DNA from: a virus
DNA: 41,956 bases
Strand: one strand, 5' to 3'
Virus record (IMG/VR): IMGVR_UViG_3300024224_000008
Coordinates: 1-41,956 of that record
The notes beneath the pieces are model-generated. The model was not told the DNA's origin. It worked only from the letters and a program-made list of their open reading frames with translations, and did no database searches. The first letter of the stretch is position 1. Every line of letters starts with the position of its first letter. This document shows, in pieces, positions 35,925 through 41,956 of this stretch. Position numbers and translations under genes: made by a program.

Positions 35925-37546
35925 GCGGCCTCGTCCAGCGCCAGCGCCGCCAGGTCCTCCGCCGCGATCCGCTCCCACGCGTCGTCGAGCACGGCGAGGC
36001 CCTTCGCCACCAGCGCGGCGCGGTGCGCATCAGCGATCGCGCGCGCCTGGTCGGTGGCGATCCGCAGCGTCTGCGCCATGAACGCGGTGTGCTCGGTATA
36101 GAACTCGTCGAGCGCGGCCGCCCAGCCGGCGCCGTCGGCCGCGTGCTTTTTGGCCAGCTTCTCGACCGCCGCGCGCTCACGGCGGATCACGCGCAGCGCC
36201 GCGTCGTGCGCCAGCAGCGTCGCGCGCAGCGCCGCCCGGGCGGTGCGGCCGCTGCCGATCGTCCGTGCCGCGCGATCGGGCGCGTGCGCCGCCTGGCCGC
36301 CTTCCGAGCCGTCGATCGCGGCGGTCGTGGTGTTCCACGGACACAGCTCGTCGCCGCCGTCGATCGGGTTTAGGTCCAGCTCTTCGCGGACCTCGTTCGG
36401 CGTCATCCAGCGATTGCGGATCGCGTTTTTGTAGTAATCCGCCAGCGTTTTCATGTCGCCGCGGAACAGGTCTTTAATCGAGAATTTCGCCAGGTAGCGG
36501 TCGCGCTGGATGATCAGATCGCGCGTGATGCTCTGCTCGATCCCGACGATGATCGGCCGCAAGCACGTCATCACGTACTCGAGATTGGCTTGCTCGCGCG
36601 CCGCATAGGCCTGCGTCTGCTGCTCCGCCTCCAGCTTGTGTGCCGGGAATTTCCACAGCCGCGCGACCTCTTTGATGCCGCGCTCGCGCGTATCCAGCAG
36701 CTGCGCCTTTTGCGGATCGAAGGCGAGATCCTGGATCTCGATGTCGTCCTCGATCACCAGGAACCCGCCGGCGTTCTGCGCGCCGGCCATGTACCGCGCG
36801 ATCGATTCGTGCAGCTCTTTTTTTTCGCCCTCGCCCAGCTCGCCGCCTTTGTGCACGATCGCTTTGGATGCGCTGGCGCCCTGGCGGAAAAAGTTACCGG
36901 CGAACTGCTCCGCGGCGATCGCGGTGCCGAGCGCTTGCGCGCCGTAGGTGGTCGCCGCGGCGCCGGTGATGCCGTCGAACGACATTTCGCGGAGCACGAA
37001 CATTTCATCTTGCGTACGGACGTCGACCGTTCCGTCGGGCCGCGTGATCGCGAACACCAGGCGCCCGGTTTTGAGGCGCAGCGGTTTGACGCGATCGGGG
37101 TGCCGCGGGATCAGCTGATCAATGTAGGTTCCGCCAGGCTGGTAGACGATCTCGGCGTAGGCCGTCGCCCGTAGCAGCAGATGGCCGACCATCATCGTCC
37201 AGAAATCTTTTGCGGTCTGCCATTCGTTCGGCTGGACGCCGAGCAGCTCCGCGACGGCGCCGATCCCGGGTTCCCCGAGGCCGATCCGATCGCGGCCGCG
37301 GCCGCCGGCGCGCCGTTTGAAAAACTCACACGACAGCGCGCCGATGTCGCCGGCGATCGACGTCACCGCGCAATACACCGCGGAGAGGCCGGCGAGCGCG
37401 CCCTCCGGTGAGACCATCACGCCGGCGGTCGATCGCGATCCGATCCACGCGGCCGGCACGAACCAGCGATCGTCGTCGGCGCCGCCCCAGGCGGCTTGTC
37501 GCCGCGGCCTGGCCACGGTCGACAGGCCTCGTTCTAAAAACCCCAT
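35921..37546 (-). CDS. Portal protein, HK97 family
   Basis: This 541-residue protein has the HK97-type portal pattern: YCAVTSIAGDIGALSCEFFKR (about 48-68), LLGVQPNEWQTAKDFWTMMVGHLLLRATAYAEIVY and MFVLREMSFDGITGAAATT. It also contains VARLWKFPAHKLEAEQQTQAYAAREQANLEYV, and KTLADYYKNAIRNRWMTPNEVREELDLNPIDGGDE closes the core (about 400). The extra 130 helical residues at the C terminus could be an internal or crown domain. GGAGG precedes ATG 37546. It forms the dodecameric DNA channel. Confidence 0.94.
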   Translation of the reverse strand: MGFLERGLSTVARPRRQAAWGGADDDRWFVPAAWIGSRSTAGVMVSPEGALAGLSAVYCAVTSIAGDIGALSCEFFKRRAGGRGRDRIGLGEPGIGAVAELLGVQPNEWQTAKDFWTMMVGHLLLRATAYAEIVYQPGGTYIDQLIPRHPDRVKPLRLKTGRLVFAITRPDGTVDVRTQDEMFVLREMSFDGITGAAATTYGAQALGTAIAAEQFAGNFFRQGASASKAIVHKGGELGEGEKKELHESIARYMAGAQNAGGFLVIEDDIEIQDLAFDPQKAQLLDTRERGIKEVARLWKFPAHKLEAEQQTQAYAAREQANLEYVMTCLRPIIVGIEQSITRDLIIQRDRYLAKFSIKDLFRGDMKTLADYYKNAIRNRWMTPNEVREELDLNPIDGGDELCPWNTTTAAIDGSEGGQAAHAPDRAARTIGSGRTARAALRATLLAHDAALRVIRRERAAVEKLAKKHAADGAGWAAALDEFYTEHTAFMAQTLRIATDQARAIADAHRAALVAKGLAVLDDAWERIAAEDLAALALDEAA

Positions 37547-37548
37547 GT

Positions 37549-37767
37549 CTATTTCCTCCGCTGAACGTCCTCGACGACGAATCGGTGCCGGGTTGGCAGC
37601 GCGATCCACAGCAGCACGAGGCCCGGCACCAGATAGGCGCCGGCGTGCCAGACCTCCAGCAGCCCGCGCGCGATCAGCGCCAGCGCGGTCGCGAGTAACA
37701 GCTCCTGGAGGTTGTCGGCGAGGCGGCGGACGACGGCCGCGGCCGCGGCGAGTAGTGCGTGACGCAT
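37549..37767 (-). CDS. Small membrane protein next to the portal
   Basis: This 72-residue protein has two hydrophobic helices (LLLATALALIARGLLEVW and AYLVPGLVLLWIAL) and a basic C terminus. A strong ribosome site (GGGGAG) precedes ATG 37767. The function is unknown. Confidence 0.72.
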   Translation of the reverse strand: MRHALLAAAAAVVRRLADNLQELLLATALALIARGLLEVWHAGAYLVPGLVLLWIALPTRHRFVVEDVQRRK

Positions 37768-37782
37768 TGATCGTTTCTCCCC

Positions 37783-40419
37783 TTACGGCGCGGTGTAGCC
37801 CGACAACACGATGTCGATCGTGTTGGTGGCGGTGCCGATCACACAGATCGCGTTTGCGGCGGTGACCTTGATCCCGACCGGGCCGAGGTTGATCACCATC
37901 GGCGCGGCGGTGCTGATCGGCGCGGTGACCGTGCGGCTCGGCGTCGTGCCGCCAGGCTGCGGCCACAGTCCGGTCGTGCCGGTGCCGCAATTGCTGCCGG
38001 TCCCGTACCGCACGGCAAACGTGCCGGCGGTGCCGGTCGTCGTCGTGGCAATGATCGACGTGAGGTACAGGCTGTAGCCGCTGGCCGGCGCGGCCTGGCA
38101 CTGCGTGAGCGAGGCGGCGAGGCCTTGCTGGTTGCAGCTCCACGAGATCGGCAGCACGTTGTATTGGTTCCCCGCCAGGTCGCCGGCGGAGCGTATGACG
38201 TTGCCGTTCGTGCCGGCTGTCGGTGTGGAGGACCGCGCCTCGACGCCGATCGCGAGCACGTTGGCCGGCGCGGCGCCGTTGTTGGCGGCGTCGAACGCGG
38301 CGCCGGCGTTGCCCACGACGCCGACCTTTTGCACGCCGGTCGCGGCGGTGCTGACCGTGGAGCCGCCGATCTGCGCGGTGTTCTCATTCCACGGCGTCGC
38401 GTTCGCGGTGCCCTGGTTCGCGGTGACCGTGCCGCCGACCGTGACGGTGTCGCGCGTGGTGACGACGAGCGCGGTATCCGTGGCGGCCGGCAGCGTGCTC
38501 GCCGCCTTCACCGTGCCGTCGCGCGTGCCGTCGGTGATCTGCGTTTTCTGCGTGCGGTCGGTCTGCGTGGCGCTGAGCGCGAGCGCGCTGGTGTTCAGGT
38601 TCGTGCCGGCGTTCGCGGTCACGGCGCCGATCGAGTTCGTGCCGGTCGGCAATGGCGAATTCGGCGACACCGCCACGACGAGCGACGGATCCGCCGCGGC
38701 CGCGGCCGTCGAGATGCCCTTCACCGCGGCCATCTGACTACCGTCGGTGACCTTCACCGGCCAACCGAGCGAGAGTGCCGCGGCGGTGCCTTGCGTCGCG
38801 CTGACGTTCAGGTTCGACGCCGTTGGCTGCACGACGGTGAAGTTGCCCGACCCGGTGACTGCGCCGGTCCAGCGATCCCAATTGCCGCCGACCGAGTCCC
38901 ACACGAACGGAAACGTGCCGATCCGCGACAGCGCGGTATTGGTGTTGCTCTCGTTGTCGGCCGGTGAGGCGCCCGCCGGCGTGCGGCCGGTGTAGATGGA
39001 CTCGCGCAGAAACGTGTTACTCACGGCGACCGTACCGCTGACGGCGAGCGGCTGGCCGCTGGTAACCCCTTGCACCGCGATCGCCTGGCTGGCATCGAAC
39101 CCGGGATTCGCCGCGACGCCGTTCAGCGTGGCGTTAGAGGTCGGCTGTGTCACCGCGGAGCCGTCCACCTTGAGCGCGGTCGCGTTCGCCTGCGTTTGCT
39201 TGAGGTCCACATACAGGACCCGATTTGTTGACATGCGCGGCGCGCCGTAGGCGTCCTCGGCGACCGTGGTGGTGCTGGCGTCATCGACGACCGCGGCGAT
39301 CGGCGTCACGTTCGTCGATCCGGCGGTGAACGCGGAGCCGTCCGCCGTCGCCGGCGGCGAGCCGCAGCCGCTGTCGCACGTGATATGCAGATTCGATCCG
39401 GTCGGTTGCGAGGCGGTGACCGCGATCCCGCCGACGAGCGTGCTGTTGATCGTGTTGAGGAATTGCGACGCGAACGGATCGCCCCAGTGGCCGGTCGTGC
39501 CGCGGATCGTGATCGTGGGCGTGCCCGACGTATACACCGTGATGTTGACGCGGAACCCAGCGAAGCCGGCGACCGGGCACGTGTAAAACCGCTGCGATCC
39601 CGTCGCCGTAAACGCGGACACGTGGCCGGTGCCGCTGCTCGCATCCACGCACAGCGTCGGCTTGTAGTTGGTGCCGTCGACCGTGGCAAACCAGGACACC
39701 GTACCCGACCACGCCACATCCCACGAGACCGCCACGGTCGCGGTCGGCTGCGTGAACGCCAGATCGATATTCTGCCCGGCGACGCCGGTCACCGCCGCCG
39801 ACGTCGTGATGTCGCTGGCGCCGCCGCCGCCGCTGCACGTACCGCCGATGCACTTCACCTTGATCGCGCCGCTGGCGCTGTCGCCCACGGTCAGCGGCGA
39901 GCCGGTCTCATCGACGACACGGATGTTTTGCGTTTGCGCGTGCGCCGGCGCCGCGGTGACGAGCAGCAGCGCGCCCAGCACGCCCGCCAGCCAGGCGCGG
40001 AATCCGCGGCGCGCGCGCAGCACGGTGTCGAGGCCGCGGAAGATCCCCAGCTCGACGTCGCGGTGCGCGGCCTCGTCCCGGTAATCGACGAACACGTGCA
40101 GCGACGCCGGCGAGAACGTGTCACCGCCGCGGCGCCGCAAGGCGACGTCGCGGTGCGTCAGCCGTGAAATGTGCCGCGCGATCTCCGCCTCCAGCGGACT
40201 GTCGATCCCGTCCAGGACGATCGCGCCGCCCTCGCTATAGCCGGCGGAGACCTTGATCGCGTACCAGCCGCGGAGCTGCTCGATCGTGGTGAGCGGCCGG
40301 TCGACGGTGGCGTAGCCGCCGGCGCCGAGCCGCGTCCGCAGCGCGGCCGCGAGCTGCTCCGCCACCTGGTGCGCGGCGTCGCCGGCGCCGTTCAGTTCGC
40401 TGTACACCGCAATACGCAT
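37783..40419 (-). CDS. Large beta-rich protein with internal signal/anchor segment
   Basis: This is one open frame of 878 codons. Residues 1-130 are a soluble alpha/beta domain (MRIAVYSELNGAGDAAHQVAEQL...). Residues about 133-162 read like a Sec signal peptide with cleavage after AHA. Residues 163-878 are Gly/Thr/Ser-rich beta repeats (for example NIRVVDETGSPLTVGDSASGA, VTANQGT) like those of phage capsid fibres. A GTG at 40023 lies at the start of the signal-like segment, so either one type-II membrane protein or two products from one frame are possible. It sits between the 101-residue gene and the portal. Confidence 0.72.
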   Translation of the reverse strand: MRIAVYSELNGAGDAAHQVAEQLAAALRTRLGAGGYATVDRPLTTIEQLRGWYAIKVSAGYSEGGAIVLDGIDSPLEAEIARHISRLTHRDVALRRRGGDTFSPASLHVFVDYRDEAAHRDVELGIFRGLDTVLRARRGFRAWLAGVLGALLLVTAAPAHAQTQNIRVVDETGSPLTVGDSASGAIKVKCIGGTCSGGGGASDITTSAAVTGVAGQNIDLAFTQPTATVAVSWDVAWSGTVSWFATVDGTNYKPTLCVDASSGTGHVSAFTATGSQRFYTCPVAGFAGFRVNITVYTSGTPTITIRGTTGHWGDPFASQFLNTINSTLVGGIAVTASQPTGSNLHITCDSGCGSPPATADGSAFTAGSTNVTPIAAVVDDASTTTVAEDAYGAPRMSTNRVLYVDLKQTQANATALKVDGSAVTQPTSNATLNGVAANPGFDASQAIAVQGVTSGQPLAVSGTVAVSNTFLRESIYTGRTPAGASPADNESNTNTALSRIGTFPFVWDSVGGNWDRWTGAVTGSGNFTVVQPTASNLNVSATQGTAAALSLGWPVKVTDGSQMAAVKGISTAAAAADPSLVVAVSPNSPLPTGTNSIGAVTANAGTNLNTSALALSATQTDRTQKTQITDGTRDGTVKAASTLPAATDTALVVTTRDTVTVGGTVTANQGTANATPWNENTAQIGGSTVSTAATGVQKVGVVGNAGAAFDAANNGAAPANVLAIGVEARSSTPTAGTNGNVIRSAGDLAGNQYNVLPISWSCNQQGLAASLTQCQAAPASGYSLYLTSIIATTTTGTAGTFAVRYGTGSNCGTGTTGLWPQPGGTTPSRTVTAPISTAAPMVINLGPVGIKVTAANAICVIGTATNTIDIVLSGYTAP

Positions 40420-40421
40420 GG

Positions 40422-40727
40422 TTAGGATTCCTCGATCTGCTCTAGCGTCTGTGTGCCCGACGTGGATTGCAGGTAGAAGGCGACGTCGCCGGCGGCGTAG
40501 CGGCGGCCCGAGCCGCTGTTGTGTGCGTCGTAGCCGGGCCGCGGCGCAAATGGCAGCCGCTCGCGCGGGATCTCTTCGCCGGCGAGAAACGTCTGTTGAT
40601 GGCCGCCGAGGCTGGTGACCATCAGCACGGACACCGGCAGCTTACGGATCCACAGGTAGTCGCAATTGCGCGTCGCCGTTACCGGCGTCCAGGACGTCGA
40701 GTCGATCGTGATCGTGGTAACTGTCAC
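40422..40727 (-). CDS. Small hypothetical protein downstream of terL
   Basis: The 101-residue product begins with beta-rich MTVTTITIDSTSWTPV and continues with CDYLWIRKLPVSVLMVTSLGGHQQTFLAGEEIPRERLPF. It may be a small beta-sandwich head protein. GTG 40727 overlaps the terL stop as GTGA, and its own stop (TAA) lies two bases before the next start. Confidence 0.72.
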   Translation of the reverse strand: MTVTTITIDSTSWTPVTATRNCDYLWIRKLPVSVLMVTSLGGHQQTFLAGEEIPRERLPFAPRPGYDAHNSGSGRRYAAGDVAFYLQSTSGTQTLEQIEES

Positions 40728-41946
40728 GGCGTCGCCTGCCCTTCTGTCGGCGCCGGCGTCACCGGCACGAACCCGTTCGGCGTCCAGCGGCTCACGCGGC
40801 CGCGGCGCCGCGGCGGCCCGACCACGACCTGCGAGGCGCGGCTGATCGCGGTCAGCGTGGCGACCGGGCCGTCGATCTTGTTTGGTGAGTCTTTGCCGCC
40901 GGCCTTGCGCGGATAAATTTCGTCTTTGTAGTTGCGCTCGACGACGACGTTGCTCCACATCCAGTTAAAAGCCGGGTTCGCTTCGTGCCGGATGTTGGCG
41001 CCGAGCGTCAGACTCTCCACCAGCTGCATAGCCGGGTTCATCGTCTCGACGTTCTGCGGCACCGTGATCACGAACTGATCGACGCCGTCTTTGCCCATGC
41101 GCGGCTGCAGCCGCGTTTTGAGGTTCGGCGCCATGCGTGACGCGAGCGCGCGATCGAAGTCGATCTCGCGAACGTCCTCCAGGACGTCGCACCAATTGAC
41201 GATCTCGTCCTCGATCAGCTGGTAATCCGCCTGGTCGCCGTCGGTCGCGATAATGTGGCCGCGCTCCGCCCAGCCGGCCATCTGCGCGATCGGCGATCGC
41301 TCGATCGTTTTCTCCGGTAGAAAAAACTTGCCAAACACGACGTATTGCTTCGCGGTCGGCCGGAACAGCGCCACGATCGCCGCGAAGTCGCGGACCTCCG
41401 CGAGGTCGACACCGATCCAGCACGGAAACCCGACGAAGTCCTCGATCCGCAGCGTGCTGTCGCCACAGCGGATCCATTCCGCCATCGGCATCCAGGTCGA
41501 TTCGGCGCGGACCCACACGTTGCAGTGCTTGGTGAGGAAGTTGTTTGTCGCGGCCGGTGAGTGTGAGGCCTCGCGCGCCTTGCGCTTGAGATCGTCGGGC
41601 CGCACGCTGACGCCGTAATTCGGGTTGGCCTTGCGCCAGGCGGCCTCGGTGCGCCAGTCATCGCCCTCGTCGATCGTGTACTCCACGCCGAAAAACTCGT
41701 CGTCGTCGAGCGCGCGTTCAAGGATCTTGTGCAGGTAGGTCAGCTTTTCGTAACAGATCCCGCCGATGTCGACGCCTGCCGTGGTGATCGCTAGGATCAG
41801 CGATTGATCGCGCGCGCCGGTGGCGGTGTCGAGCACGTCCCACACGTCGCGCGTTGGATGCGCGTGGAGTTCATCGACGATCGCGCCGTAGACGTTCAGG
41901 CCGTCGAGCGTGTGCGCGTCAGCGGACAGCGGCGCGAACTTGCTCG
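40724..41946 (-). CDS. terL: Terminase large subunit, C-terminal part (nuclease half)
   Basis: This is the C-terminal continuation of the terminase at 1-721. The nuclease domain shows GVDLAEVRDFAAIVALF (first metal-binding Asp), then VERNYKDEIYP and KIDGPVATLTAISRA (last catalytic Asp), the RNase H-like order of phage terminases. The upstream end here runs into the repeat 41821-41946, which duplicates positions 1-126, so bases beyond 41820 are redundant. The stop overlaps the next gene as GTGA. Confidence 0.95.
41821..41946. repeat. Terminal direct repeat marking a closed assembly
   Basis: These 126 bases are identical to positions 1-126 and lie at the opposite end of the window. The shared sequence falls inside the terminase gene, so it is an assembly overlap and not a biological end repeat. 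Confidence 0.95.
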
Positions 41947-41956
41947 ACGGCCTGAA
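41943..41956. other. Inverted chimeric tail of the contig
   Basis: The final 14 bases (CTCGACGGCCTGAA) are the reverse complement of bases 75-88 and of 41895-41908. The first four, CTCG, are shared with the true sequence, so the join is a 4-base microhomology fold-back. Such inverted joins are typical of amplification or library chimeras. Confidence 0.85.

Noticed and set aside
1-41956. tRNA genes and diversity-generating retroelement
   Set aside because: No cloverleaf-like sequence with a CCA-type acceptor pattern and no reverse transcriptase motif was noticed. A tRNA scan would be needed to exclude tRNAs fully.

Overview
This window is the complete genome of a tailed, HK97-type siphophage with a high-G+C genome. 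It carries an arbitrary assembly cut inside the large-terminase gene. Bases 1-126 recur at 41821-41946, and joining the ends there restores one unbroken 605-codon terminase frame, so the real molecule is 41,820 bp and closes in sequence. The last 10 bases are an inverted chimeric scrap. The host cannot be named. Strong GC3 bias, many GTG starts, a lipobox lipoprotein, Tat-like leaders and a GH108-type endolysin suggest a high-G+C, probably Gram-negative bacterium; this is inference.

Nearly all genes lie on the minus strand and read from high to low coordinates, through the join. Packaging: HNH (2094), small proteins, terS (1233), terL (721, wrapping to 40724). Head: a large membrane-spanning beta-rich protein (40419), portal (37546), S49 protease (35469), an RHH protein, major capsid (33928). 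Neck and tail: gp6-like connector (31945), head closure, tail terminator, a fibre-like protein (30154), two tail-tube-like proteins, a G/GT chaperone pair with a canonical -1 slippery site, a gp10-like protein, tape measure (24970), and a 977-residue hub (22837). Lysis: GH108-like endolysin (19907), holin-like protein (19398), several exported proteins including an HNH nuclease, and a DUF1353-like protein.

The accessory and lifestyle half (about 2.3-16.8 kb) is the interesting part. A Cro/XRE-like regulator (15920) sits behind a good sigma70-type promoter. The replication gene (13119) has a translationally coupled 25-residue leader and contains four 19-bp palindromic iterons plus a second short repeat set, a lambda-O-like candidate origin. 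Below it come a HerA/FtsK-type ATPase (11955) and a ParA-plus-ribbon-helix-helix partition operon (9985-8177). Paired CTT-N3-AAG boxes lie before and after that operon, and a third copy sits in the regulator's divergent promoter. No integrase was found, so the prophage is best explained as a plasmid (a phage-plasmid).

On the opposite strand an isolated cassette (3837-5107) encodes a small HTH protein, a full bacterial Ku (NHEJ end-binding) protein and a small Tat-leader protein. Ku beside an HNH/terminase packaging module suggests end protection or circularisation of incoming linear DNA. Genes are packed with ATGA/GTGA stop-start overlaps. That pattern both fixes most starts and exposes very small genes of 22, 25 and 30 codons. 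No tRNA, CRISPR array or insertion sequence was seen.
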